Positions 48,020 to 57,117 of a stretch of DNA of 64,000 bases are shown here, in pieces. Position numbers and translations under genes: made by a program. This DNA is from Azorinus chamasolen (Eukaryota; Mollusca; Bivalvia; Cardiida; Solecurtidae): contig OY755247.1 of assembly GCA_963576725.1 (NCBI GenBank), positions 15,316,526 through 15,380,525 of the forward strand. Direction: 5' to 3'. The notes under the pieces were generated by a model. It searched no databases and had not been told where the DNA came from. It worked only from the letters and a program-made list of their open reading frames with translations. How positions within the stretch are numbered: the first letter of the stretch is position 1; each line of letters opens with the position of its first letter.

Positions 48020-49852
48020 TTAAATCTCACTGAAAGACAGACCTTTTTCGTTAGCCGTATGTGGTCCACCGGGAACCAACCCATTTTCGAGAGCCCTCGA
48101 TAGGTTAGTACTGTTCTGGGCTTGTACTACTTGTTCAGCAGCTTGCCCAGAGGACACATGGGCGGAGCTTTGTTGTCCTAGTCCAAACATCAGCAACTGC
48201 AGCATGCGGTACTGATGATCTCTCTCCTCTCTCCGCTGTCGTTCTTCCATCTCTAACCTATTCCTTTCCATTTCAATTTTCCGAAGTTCAAGATCCAGGC
48301 GCATCTTTTCAAGCTCTTCCTTTTGTGGCGTGTGGGGAACTGTCCATGTCTGGGCTGTTATTGTTGATAGAGTTTTATCAACACCTTCATTAGCCGGCTT
48401 CTCACGTTTTATTACAACCTCATTGTTGTTGATTTCTGGTGTGCTTCCCAAGACGTGATTGAAATTCATGGTGGTCGCTGGCATGGGCTGGTAAGGCGGC
48501 GGGGGAGGGAGTGTCGCGGACGGGTATGACCTCAAGTCCCCAGAAAGTTGGACATGCTGTGTTGTATTTTCTTGTTGCTGTGGAGATATTTGTTGCAGAG
48601 TTTGTGTTTGCAAGCCGTAGTGTGTCTGGGGCGAGGCCTGTGTGTAATTAATGGGGGTCGGTGATTCCATCTTTATGGCATCGCCAGCCTGCTGAGTCGG
48701 GGTGTATTGTGGCGCCGGGAGATTGTTATCAGGGCACTGAGTATTAGCACGTTTAATAGGTTTATCTGATGGAGCGAGTTTTCTTTTCTGGGGTGTTTGC
48801 ACTTTCCCAGTATTATCTCGGTTCTGGTTCCTACGCAACTCCAACAAATCTGCCAGCATCTGAGGGGTGGTCGTTTCATTGTCTCCCATTATTATTTCAA
48901 GTTTTTCAAAATGTCGACAATACGTAATGTTAGTAGCACCTGCTTTGATTTCGTCTCTTGTTAATTTGTATGCTCTCTTCAGTGTATGTATCCTAGTTTT
49001 ACACTGTTCCCACGTCTTTGTATTACCTTGCTCCCCCATAGCCTTTGCTATAAGCCGATATACAGGTGCATTATGGTTAATATCATCCGATTCCTTGTGC
49101 TCGGTCACGTGACGAGCCCAGATTTCCATTAAAAACTCGGTTTGCTCATCAGACCATGCTGAACCTCTTCGTTTACGTTTCTTTGTTCCAGGTTCAATGT
49201 CAGATCTTCTTACCGACGAAGACTTTGTAGAGGTAGATTCCACAGTATACGACGGTGTTACACTGCTTGCCGATTCGGTATTTTGTGGACTTGAAACAAC
49301 ATTTTGTGACGTCACGTCATTTGCGGAACCGTCATTATGTGGTATTTTTTCAGCTACAGAGTCGACATTTTGTGACGTCGATGTACCGACGGAATTGACA
49401 CTTTGTGATGACGCATTATTGACGGAGCCTTGTTGTGATGTCATGTCGTTTGCGGAACCGATATTTTGTTTCGTGCTCTTTTCAGAATTGCTCTGTGTCA
49501 ACGTATCTATGGCGCTGTCCTCCGACGATGGCACTGAAATACTTTCCTGGTGAGCATTTGATGACTTATCAACGACAAATTTTCTATTTGCTTCACTAGA
49601 AATATAGTCTTTATTCAATTTACTTGATATTTCTCGATCAGCTCCTCCTGACTGACCGGGTAAACTCTCGAACACTGACGTGTCATCTGTTTGCGTTACT
49701 GTACATGTTGTCTTCTCGGGTTCCACGGATTCAGGTTTTACTGTTTTATCAGCAGAGTAGACTTCACTGGGAGCATCTAGGGGTAAAGGTCTCTGTGTCC
49801 TATATGTTTCATTCAAGTTGTTTACCTCTAGCTGATTGACTGAGTCTTCCAT
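48020..49852 (-). CDS. Myb/SANT-like (trihelix type) DNA-binding protein, single exon
   Basis: 610 codons, ATG at 49852 down to the stop at 48020-48022; an in-frame stop (49880-49882) lies nine codons upstream of the ATG, which supports this start. Residues 1-220 are Ser/Thr/Asn/Gln-rich with loose repeats (SANDMTSQ, SANDVTSQ, SQNV). A basic stretch KKRKRR (224-229) looks like a nuclear localisation signal. Residues about 230-325 form a Myb/SANT-like domain: SAWSDEQTEFLMEIWA, then VYRLIAKAM, TKTWEQCKTRIHTLKRAYK and YCRHFEKLEII, with the three spaced aromatic/Trp positions of the trihelix fold. Residues 360-470 are Gln/Pro-rich (LPPPPPYQP). Residues about 510-556 are highly charged (ELEKMRLDLELRKIEMERNR) and should form a coiled coil, as is common in this class. 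Probable nuclear DNA-binding regulator; related domains also occur in Harbinger transposon partners, but no transposase is nearby. Target unknown. Confidence 0.85.
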   Translation of the reverse strand: MEDSVNQLEVNNLNETYRTQRPLPLDAPSEVYSADKTVKPESVEPEKTTCTVTQTDDTSVFESLPGQSGGADREISSKLNKDYISSEANRKFVVDKSSNAHQESISVPSSEDSAIDTLTQSNSEKSTKQNIGSANDMTSQQGSVNNASSQSVNSVGTSTSQNVDSVAEKIPHNDGSANDVTSQNVVSSPQNTESASSVTPSYTVESTSTKSSSVRRSDIEPGTKKRKRRGSAWSDEQTEFLMEIWARHVTEHKESDDINHNAPVYRLIAKAMGEQGNTKTWEQCKTRIHTLKRAYKLTRDEIKAGATNITYCRHFEKLEIIMGDNETTTPQMLADLLELRRNQNRDNTGKVQTPQKRKLAPSDKPIKRANTQCPDNNLPAPQYTPTQQAGDAIKMESPTPINYTQASPQTHYGLQTQTLQQISPQQQENTTQHVQLSGDLRSYPSATLPPPPPYQPMPATTMNFNHVLGSTPEINNNEVVIKREKPANEGVDKTLSTITAQTWTVPHTPQKEELEKMRLDLELRKIEMERNRLEMEERQRREERDHQYRMLQLLMFGLGQQSSAHVSSGQAAEQVVQAQNSTNLSRALENGLVPGGPHTANEKGLSFSEI

Positions 49853-49913
49853 AGCTCGACACGTTCCCCTACTGTACGATTACTCAAATATCGTGTAACC
49901 AGCCAAACCACTA

Positions 49914-50192
49914 TCACTCTACGCTTTGTACACAAATATCGTGCAAACAGCACAACCACGTGCCGTCACTCTACGCTTTGTACACAAATATCGTGCAAAC
50001 AGCACAACCACGTACCGTCACTCTACGCTTTGTACGTGCAAACAGCACAACCACTATCACTCTACGCTTTGTACACAAATATCGTGCAAACAGCACAACC
50101 ACGTACCGTCACTCTACGCTTTGTACGTGCAAACAGCACAACCACTGTCACTCTACGCGTTACACAAAGTATATCGTGCAAACAGCACAACC
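49914..50192 (-). repeat. Minisatellite in the 5' flank of the SANT-domain gene
   Basis: Two unit types: a long one of about 56 bp (CACTCTACGCTTTGTACACA then AATATCGTGCAAACAGCACA ACCAC) and a short one of about 41 bp lacking ACAAATATC. Order L-L-S-L-S-L'. It starts about 60 bp upstream of the start codon, so it lies in the 5' UTR or promoter. Confidence 0.92.
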
Positions 50193-50690
50193 CTTGGATA
50201 TGGTATTAGACACTCCAATATTTATATAGATGTATATCTACACATTTTAAATTGCGCACAGCTGTGGCAAAGTAGGCCTAAACCTACCAAACTGTAAAAC
50301 ACAATTTCACAAAACTTGCATTAATTGTTTGTAAGATCCACATGTTCAAAATCCATTCATGTACACAGTTCTTGCTGCTTACATAAGTAAAATCACAACT
50401 CGTGTACTTTTGTAACTTTTCAGAAGTATATTTACACTATCCGACCGCAAGTCGTAAGCCTGGTTGAGCTACATGTATGTGTAAATCTGCACACACCATT
50501 TGGCTTAAGGCTGTTTGTACGCAGTATTACCGTTCTATTTTTAGCACAACGTTTGGCTTCCGCACCAGTGAGCAGGCGGGATATACATTTTTGCACCGCG
50601 CCCTCCACCCTTTGCCTGCCACCTAATTGTCCTCTACAAAACGTTAGTCTACCTTTAAATTCAAGAATATTTTCTTCGGCAAATCTTTTA
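50193..50690. other. Upstream region of the SANT-domain gene
   Basis: No element recognised. More GC-balanced than the surroundings and free of MITEs for about 500 bp, in keeping with a promoter region, though no TATA box or initiator could be placed with confidence. Confidence 0.4.
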
Positions 50691-50852
50691 AAAACAACTA
50701 TCTAAGGGTGAGACGGTTTAGCTCGGTATCTCATCTGGATCCAAACTGTCTGCCTCATAACTGTGCGTATATCACACTAAGAGTAATTAAGCTGAATATA
50801 CTTGAATACAAGTAGAACTCGGGATTCATGACGGATACGCATATGGTATCGC

Positions 50853-51038
50853 TTAGCTCTTTCGCTGCCAGTGTCGCATCCGTGATTACCTATGCAAACA
50901 GTTTGGATCCAGATGAGACACCGAGTAACCCGGCATCTCATCATGATATAAACTGTCTGTTACTATGGCTGTTTTATGCAAGTATGAAGAAGAAAAATGA
51001 AATTTGCAGACGAAAAACATGGGCTGCGAAACAGTTAA
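50853..51038 (+). mobile_element. TTAA-group element, family H, most complete copy
   Basis: TTAGCTCTTTCGCTGCCAGT to GGGCTGCGAAACAGTTAA; ends are imperfect inverted repeats (CTCTTTCGCTGCC against GGCTGCGAAACAG). Core GGATCCAGATGAGACACCGA, CATCTCATCATGATATAAAC. Confidence 0.75.
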
Positions 51039-51084
51039 CTCGGCGTGGTTAAATTTGTATACGTCCGCTGCAACAATATACAAT

Positions 51085-51160
51085 CGTTACGCCTTTTGCC
51101 ATTGCAAACAGTGTAGACCCAGATCAGATAGCCCCTGAATGAGCTGTCCGATTACTGAGG
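51085..51160. mobile_element. Core-1 remnant
   Basis: GCAAACAGTGTAGACCCAGA, ATAGCCCCTGAATGAGCTG; no ends. Confidence 0.45.
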
Positions 51161-51163
51161 ACC

Positions 51164-51240
51164 AGATCTTTTACATATAGACAACCAGAGCATACCCTAA
51201 ATTAGGGTATTCTCTGGTTGTCTATATGTTAAAAGATCTA
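51164..51240. repeat. Perfect short palindrome, family L-like, 77 bp
   Basis: Arms AGATCTTTTACATATAGACA...ACCAGAG and CTCTGGTTGTCTATATGTTA...AAAGATCT around ACCCTAAATTAGGGT. Confidence 0.9.
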
Positions 51241-51303
51241 GGCTCTTATTCATATAGCCCCTAAGGAGAAACTTAAGAAATTCCTTAATTTCTGGAATAT
51301 TCT

Positions 51304-51533
51304 TTAACCCTTTCCCTTATGCAAGCACATTTTCACACATCTGCAGAGTATATCCTATAGGAGCCGTCTGATCAGGGTCTGCTCTGTTTGCTTACGGTGT
51401 AATATAGATCTGATTCAACAGCTTCTGCCTGAGACAAAATACCCTGTGTTCATAAACCATTATAAAAAATAATCTTATTAATATTCATGACGTCGTTGTT
51501 TCTTACATGAATATACAACAGGGAAAGGGTTAA
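51304..51533 (-). mobile_element. TTAA-group MITE, family C with A-type ends
   Basis: TTAACCCTTTCCCTTATGC to ATACAACAGGGAAAGGGTTAA, one core arm deleted. Confidence 0.85.
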
Positions 51534-51836
51534 TCTTATAAAATCAATAAGAGTAAGGATATTTAAGAAAAATAAAGCTGTATATAAAATATATACTTAA
51601 CCAAATATTCTAGAAGTCATTGAATAAAGATTTACTCGACAGTTCTCCTATAAATGTAGACAGAAAAGTTCTCCTTAAGTTGTCCTAAGGATAAACTGTT
51701 CCTAAGGATTTTATGAGTATGGGCACAGTTCCTGTACAATTCCCATTTGGTTTTTTTAATATAAGACTTAAATTAATTAGTATTCATAATTGGTGGAATC
51801 GTGTACGAATATTCATGTCGGATAACAGATGTAATC
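51534..51836. other. Non-coding with C-like scraps
   Basis: ATTAATTAGTATTCATAATT and GAATATTCATGTCGG near 51770-51825 are C-like; nothing else. Confidence 0.4.
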
Positions 51837-52331
51837 AGGTGCGGATCCAGGATTTCATATTAGGGGGGAGGGGGGGGGGGTCGTAGAATATTTTTTGGAA
51901 GGGGGGGGGGGGGCGTAGATTTTTTATTTTTGATGACATAATTAAATAGTGTGTTTGTAATACATGTTTAAGAGCTTAATTGGGTGAGGGAAATAAAACA
52001 ATCCTACTGAATCATTGTTTTATTGAATTTTAGTAGACACAAGGACCACTAAATTACATCCATTATTTTGTGTTAAAGGCAGGTGGCTGCTTAAAGCAAG
52101 ATGAAAGTAAAACAGAACGCTCCTATGGGAGCGTTCTGTTTTACTTTTACATTGCTTTAAGCAGCCACCTGCTCTAAATACCAACTAATTAACACAATTT
52201 AGTGGTCGTTATAGAGAGGTTTTACTGTATATAGATATAAAATATTACTAAAAAAATGTTTTGGCAAATTTAGGTGAAGGGGGGGGGGGGGAGAGGCGTA
52301 CGCCGGCTCCGCCCCTCTAAATCAACGCCTG
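51837..52331 (+). mobile_element. DNA transposon remnant with CGGATCC/GGCTCCGCC ends, carrying a D1
   Basis: AGGTGCGGATCCAGGATTTC at the left, GGCTCCGCCCC...AACGCCTG at the right, and GTAATC duplicated on both sides (51831-51836, 52332-52337). G-rich tracts at both ends (11-12 G). Class not assigned. Confidence 0.65.
52030..52229 (+). mobile_element. TA-group MITE, type D1, nested
   Basis: Left end eroded (TAGTAGACACAAGGACCAC), core perfect, right end TTATAGAGAGGTTTTACTGTA. Confidence 0.88.
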
Positions 52332-52374
52332 GTAATCTGAGACGTCTTGAACACATGTAATAACCTATTGTTTT

Positions 52375-52530
52375 AGACCAAATTACCTCTTTGAAACAAC
52401 ATAGAAAGCGAAAAGGGAAATTATCTAGAAACATATATAGAATTGTAAAGTTTTTAAACCATTGTGATAATTTATCACAGTGCTTTCATATTTTAGTGAC
52501 CTTTGATGAGGCGTCAATATGATGGATTGT
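52375..52530 (+). mobile_element. Family B, strongly eroded
   Basis: GACCAAATTACCTCTTTGAA, GAAAAGGGAAATTATCTAG, AAACCATTGTGATAATTTATCACAG.., GGCGTCAATATGATGG. Confidence 0.65.
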
Positions 52531-52555
52531 ATTTGGTTTGGGCCGAAGCAGAGCT

Positions 52556-52781
52556 ATCCCATTACCTCATAGGCTATTATTAGATACAAGCTCTTTGAAC
52601 AAATCTACCAAAAAGGAGCATTAACCCGAGAAAAGGAACAATTTAGAATTGTGTAGTTTGAAACCATTGTGATAAATAGAGCATTTGCTCCTATAGGAGC
52701 AAATGTTCTATTTATCACAATGGTTTCACAAAGTGACTTTTACAGAGTCGTCAAAAGTCGTCAATATGATGGAAATGGCCT
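52556..52781 (+). mobile_element. TTAA-group MITE, family B
   Basis: ATCCCATTACCTCATAGGC to CAATATGATGGAAATGGCC, intact core; termini mutated. Confidence 0.85.
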
Positions 52782-52977
52782 ATATATAATTCCATGCGCA
52801 ATCAGAGATGGAATTCATGTTAATTGATTATATAGTCGCTAAGGGCAGATTGTACTGCATTACAATTTCAGCGACAACAACAGCTTTGTAGTTAGAGTTT
52901 ATGAAACATGATATTGGTCATTATATGACAGCAAGTTCAATTTCAAAATATTATTATTTTGAGTTGACACTGCATGT

Positions 52978-53176
52978 GTTTTTAGACCAGCCTTTGAATA
53001 AATCTGCTGAAAAGAAGCATTTACATGTACTAGGGAAAAGGAAAAAATAGAATTGTGAAGCTATGAAAGCTTTATGGTAGATAGAGCATTAGCTCCATAG
53101 GAGCAAATGCTCTATTTATCACAATGCTTTCAAAAAGTGGCTTTTACAAAGGCGTCAATATCAGGGAATGGATTAA
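52978..53176 (+). mobile_element. Family B, left end lost
   Basis: TTTTTAGACCAGCCTTTG, core AGCATTAGCTCCATAGGAGC, right end CAGGGAATGGATTAA. Confidence 0.8.
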
Positions 53177-53509
53177 CGACCAACACGACTGGAAATGACA
53201 TTTATCATAAAAATTCGAAACGCGGACGAGTCGGACCAACACATTATATTGTATGCAATATTCTTTTGTATGCCACTGCTGGAACACCCGATGTCTTCAT
53301 CTGGCGGTTTAATGGCGAACATCTGGGGCTCGTTTTACTACAGATGTATCATACGACTGAAATTATCGTAATAGCTGACATACGACGTTCGCAACTGGAA
53401 GCTGCCGTCGTCTTACGATAATTTTTGTCGTGCGAAGTACGAAGCCTTTATTACTGCACACTAGTTAGAATGTTTGATCATTCCGACTGGCCTAGTAGAG
53501 TTGTGTTCA
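53177..53509. other. Non-coding, possible old element
   Basis: TTATCGTAA (53363) and TTACGATAA (53413) are inverted to each other and ACGACG-rich motifs recur, but no boundary could be set. The 104-codon frame at 53107-53421 begins inside the B element and is judged spurious. Confidence 0.35.
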
Positions 53510-53686
53510 TTAACCCTTTGGCGCATTATTCAATAATATACGTCTTTCTACGCATTTGCAAACAGAGTAGAGAGCCGTCTGATCAGGGTCTGCTCTGTTT
53601 GGCTTATGATATAGATATGATTATACAGTTTCTGTCATGTAAAGAAAAAAACATTCAGTGTCAATGTGCAATGAGGAAAGGATTAA
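53510..53686 (-). mobile_element. TTAA-group MITE, family C, shortened
   Basis: TTAACCCTTTGGCGCATTA to ATGAGGAAAGGATTAA; one core-1 arm. Confidence 0.78.
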
Positions 53687-53783
53687 CGCCCGTTTCTGCT
53701 AACTATAGACTAATTGGACGCCACCAGAGAGAGGGGGAGCTGATACAGAAAAACCCGGGCGCGATGCCTTACTATTATTATCG

Positions 53784-53946
53784 ATAGAATTTGTCTGGTT
53801 CTTTTATATGCCCAGTGAGAAGCACTGATACATCGGACCTCGGTTTATAAAGTCTCATCCGAAGGACTTTGCCCAGTGAGGAATCAAATCGGGGACCCTG
53901 GCATTGTAGTCAAGCGCATTGACCCCAAAACCACGACACGACTGTC
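53784..53946 (-). mobile_element. tRNA-derived SINE with a conserved central domain
   Basis: Read on the minus strand: GTCGTGTCGTGGTTTTGGGG TCAATGCGC (A-box region), GACTACAATGCC, GGTCCCCGATTTGATTCC (B-box region), then CACTGGGCAAAGTCC, TTCGGATGAGACTTTATAAA CCGAGGTCC, AAAAGAACCAGACAAATTC and a TAATAATAG tail. The TCGGATGAGAC...CCGAGGTCC block matches what I recall of a SINE domain widespread in marine invertebrates (MetaSINE type); the name needs confirmation. Confidence 0.7.
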
Positions 53947-54038
53947 CGAGGAATAACGATTATCGTAACTCAGGATGTATGACCATTTTCGTCGTATGAT
54001 CTTTAGTGAAAACTGTTCAATGGGGCGTATCGATAAAA

Positions 54039-54247
54039 GACGGGTAAAACCTCTCTAAACCGGATTTTAAATTTAGTATAAATATCGGTCTTTGAGACAG
54101 GTGGCAGCTTAATGCAGGATAAAAGTCATGCAGAAAGATCATCTAGGAGCTTTCTGCATGACTTTCACCCTGCATTAAGTAGCCACCTGCCTTAAAGTAT
54201 CTAAATTATTCTCTACTAGAATTCCGGTTTAGAGAGGTTTTCTTGTA
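54039..54247 (+). mobile_element. TA-group MITE, type D2
   Basis: GGGTAAAACCTCTCTAAACC to GGTTTAGAGAGGTTTTCTTGTA-type end; D core GGTGGCAGCTTAATGCAGG, GATCATCTAGGAGC. Confidence 0.87.
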
Positions 54248-54319
54248 TACATGAAATTTATATTACCGTTAGAACATTTTAACCCTTTCCGACATAAGTA
54301 TTAGGTAAATTAATCGTAT

Positions 54320-54368
54320 ACAGTAGAACCAGCCCTAAGCGACCATTCATTTATTGAACATAGGATTT
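54320..54368 (+). mobile_element. D6 left terminus fragment
   Basis: TACAGTAGAACCAGCCCTAA, CCATTCATTTATTGAACATA GG matches the D6 left end at 35520; cut by the following F. Confidence 0.7.
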
Positions 54369-54618
54369 TTAACCCTTCGCTTGCTAATCGCGTCAATATA
54401 CCTACCTGTAAATAGTGAAGACCCAGACGAGACAGCTCCTGCAGGAGCTGTCTCATCAGGGTCTGCACTATTTACGAGTTGATTGTGCAACCAGTGCACT
54501 CCACAGCAGTGATTGCACAGCGAAATACTTGTGCACAGTGAAGATATATGTAATTATACAACAGGGCATGGGTAAAGAAGGAGAAATGTATTTTAAAATT
54601 CAGCAAGGGAAGGGTTAA
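54369..54618 (+). mobile_element. TTAA-group MITE, family F, intact 250 bp
   Basis: TTAACCCTTCGCTTGCTAAT to AAGGGAAGGGTTAA; hairpin GACCCAGACGAGACAGCTCC-tgca-GGAGCTGTCTCATC. Confidence 0.93.
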
Positions 54619-55023
54619 ACAGCAGATGTAGTGGTGTGTAGACACGTAAAATGAAAAAAATACGAGAAGTGAAAAAATATTTCAAATCCCCTTAAAAAAG
54701 GGGACATCATAAAGAGAAATGAAATATTTTTTTAAATCACGTTAACAAATTTCGGCAATGTAACGAACTTTGAAAAAAAAATCAAATTCTGTGGACCCTG
54801 TGGATCCATTATATGTATTATTATTTATACATTATAGTTTATATTAATAATAATGAACTAAAACCGACTTATAGTTCAGACACTTCTATGTCACGGTGCA
54901 CATGCGATTTGCACTAGCACAATAAACTAGATATAGACTGCCTAGCCGTAGATGAATCAGTTTTAAAGCTGGGATTTAACATATTTAGTATTTACTTCTG
55001 TAACATGGTGAAAAAGACTGGGG
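54619..55023. other. Non-coding, no feature seen
   Basis: AT-rich with A-runs (54655-54790). Confidence 0.5.
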
Positions 55024-55115
55024 GACTCGACTGGGACTCGAGCCTATGACCTCGAACCCAGGGCCTTTGGCATTGGCTTACCATGCCAACACTCTACCAA
55101 CTGCGCTCTCAAGCC
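55024..55115 (-). pseudogene. tRNA-like sequence (Thr-GGT type) with a T-loop insertion
   Basis: On the minus strand: acceptor GGCTTGA pairs with TCGAGTC, A box GCGCAGTTGGTAGAG, anticodon stem-loop TTGGC-ATGGTAA-GCCAA (GGT), T-stem CTGGG/CCCAG. About 14 extra bases (GGTCATAGGCTCGA) lie inside the T-loop and split the B box. Without them the cloverleaf is nearly complete, so this looks like a recently damaged tRNA gene or a SINE head. Confidence 0.55.
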
Positions 55116-55777
55116 ACTCAGTCTAAGCCTATCAACTGTTTCAACACACTCTCTACCCGGCTACACTTATTTCGTATACAGTTTCCGGATGTAGTCCGTC
55201 CGTGCTTTAAACGGCATCTCCTCCAAATTCATAGGGCAGAATGTAACCAAACTTTACATAAATGATATTAGTATCATGGTCTGACAAAACTGCTAAATTA
55301 ATTTGTTGAACCTTGGTTGTAATGGAAACCAAAATAAATCTTTAAGTACATTTTGTTTTAAAACCAGTGGCCAGAACTAACGATATTTGAAAGGAATAGT
55401 CTTCTAGTGACCTTCTGCCTAATTACTCGTGTTGATATCTCAAAACATATGACCGTGAGGGGACTGGGCTAGATTTTCTTATTTAACTATATAGAAAACA
55501 TTTAACAACCTTCCTTTCCAAAACTGGTGTTCCAGTTTGAATGGAATTGGTAGGAATAGTCGCTTGGCAACCTTTAATCAACATTTGCTAAAACCATGCT
55601 GATACCTTATAAAACACCAGATCACCAGGGTTGGGGCTAAATTGCCTTATATGAGTATAGAGGAAACTCTTGCCTTCTCCAAAATCCATGGTCGAATCTG
55701 AATAGCATTTGGTAAAAATAGTACCTGGTGGCCAACTTTCATGAATAAAACGAGTAATTATGAATGCTACGAAGGAT
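55116..55777. other. Non-coding, no feature seen
   Basis: Two loosely similar stretches (TTTAACTATATAGAAAAC and ATGAGTATAGAGGAAAC) suggest an old internal repeat; no gene recognised. Confidence 0.45.
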
Positions 55778-56165
55778 AGGCCTTATACATAACCTTATGG
55801 AGACCATGCAGTTTAGCCAACAGTGAAGGCCAGGCAAGGCCAAACATCTGATTGGGTGTTTTACGTACTGCTTGTAACATTGTTTTAACTGAACTGAACC
55901 ATTTTGTAACCTACGACTTAATTGGAATAGAGTTTATCCTTATCAGATACCAGCCTTTATCCAAAGAGACTGGTCTGGATATACGTACATTTAGTTTCAA
56001 ACCTACATCCCGTATTTGGCCTTTACTAAAACTCAAATAATCCCGCTATATTATATTTTAATCATGATTTTAGTCGGTGATTGTTCGAGAACATGTGCAG
56101 ATGATCGAGTAAATTTTTCGGGTCCGATCTTTAGGGAAGTAATTGCCGAAACAAATCAGATCATT
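55778..56165 (+). repeat. Dispersed long repeat, copy 3
   Basis: TACATAACCTTATGGAGACC, CATTGTTTTAACTGAACTG, TTTGGCCTTTACTAAAACTC, GAACATGTGCAGATGATCGA and GGGTCCGATC align with copy 1 (43446-44190) without its A and palindrome insertions. Confidence 0.82.
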
Positions 56166-56385
56166 CTAGTGTTTGGATTGTTTCCCTTGCAATACCTCCT
56201 ACATCGAAAGTAGCAACACAAGATGGCAATGGAAACAATTTGTTAAATCTTTAGATTGCAGAGCAAATCTCACAAAAAGAAAACGCCATCTAAACCAATC
56301 GAAAAGTAGTTTTTTCTCCATTTTAAATAACTATCAAAGTGTAAAGTGATTTGGAGTCTGTTGAGAGTTTGTTTGAACAAGTTAT

Positions 56386-56400
56386 CCCCCCCCCCCCCCC
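56386..56400. repeat. C15 homopolymer
   Basis: Uninterrupted run of 15 C. Confidence 0.95.
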
Positions 56401-56417
56401 TGTATGTTTTCCCGAGA

Positions 56418-56663
56418 TTAACCCTTTCGGCGCCAAATTTCTAATTGTCGTCTGCAATCCAAGTTTGTTAAATCATTCAGTAAAATAAGGAAATGAGATA
56501 AATAAATGCAAAATTTAAAGGAATAAAGCACATATATAGAAATAGAGATTGAGACAAATAGTGAAGTCCCTGATCAGATGCCTCATTGAAAAGGCGGCGT
56601 CTGATCTGGGACTGCACTATTTGTCGTGGTGCATTTATGCGACTGCGACGATGAAAGGGTTAA
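56418..56663 (+). mobile_element. TTAA-group MITE, family G
   Basis: TTAACCCTTTCGGCGCC to GACGATGAAAGGGTTAA. Hairpin sits near the right end: AGTGAAGTCCCTGATCAGAT and CGTCTGATCTGGGACTGCAC, related to core-1. Only copy seen here. Confidence 0.82.
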
Positions 56664-57117
56664 TTTAAAAACTCACATATCAATATGTAGGTAATTATAT
56701 AGTCTTACTCTTTATAACCAAATGAAAGTAATGTTTTGGTATGCTTATGCGTTTCGTCAATATAATTTGTTGGATACTATTGCAACACCAATTTGGGAAA
56801 CTCTGATGGCTGCATTTTAAGGACACGGTCAGCCAGTGTAGACCAAGGCCAGATGACTCCTTAATAGTTATGATTTATTATACACGTTATAAATGTAAAC
56901 CAATAACTGGCAATCATTTGCCTCATTTGACAGTCTAGTATAAATCCGTATTGTACGGCGGACATCCATATTGGACACGCCAGGTATCGTCAGCAACCAG
57001 TTTTCAACAGTTTGAATAAACATTGTATATACATCTCGTGCTATTTTCTTAGATAATACATGAACACACACACAAAAAATAAACATATTTTGTTATCTTA
57101 AATATATGAACATTTTT
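56664..57117. other. Non-coding, no feature seen
   Basis: A core-1-like scrap (GTGTAGACCAAGGCCAG) near 56838 is the only repeat trace. Confidence 0.45.

Noticed and set aside
49307..49314. CRE-like TGACGTCA
   Set aside because: Lies within the coding repeat of the SANT gene, where related sequence recurs; no reason to see it as a regulatory site.
49197..49553. 118-codon frame on the plus strand
   Set aside because: Antisense shadow of the SANT-protein coding sequence and its N-terminal repeats.
53107..53421. 104-codon frame
   Set aside because: It starts inside a B element and crosses its TTAA boundary; no conserved motif.
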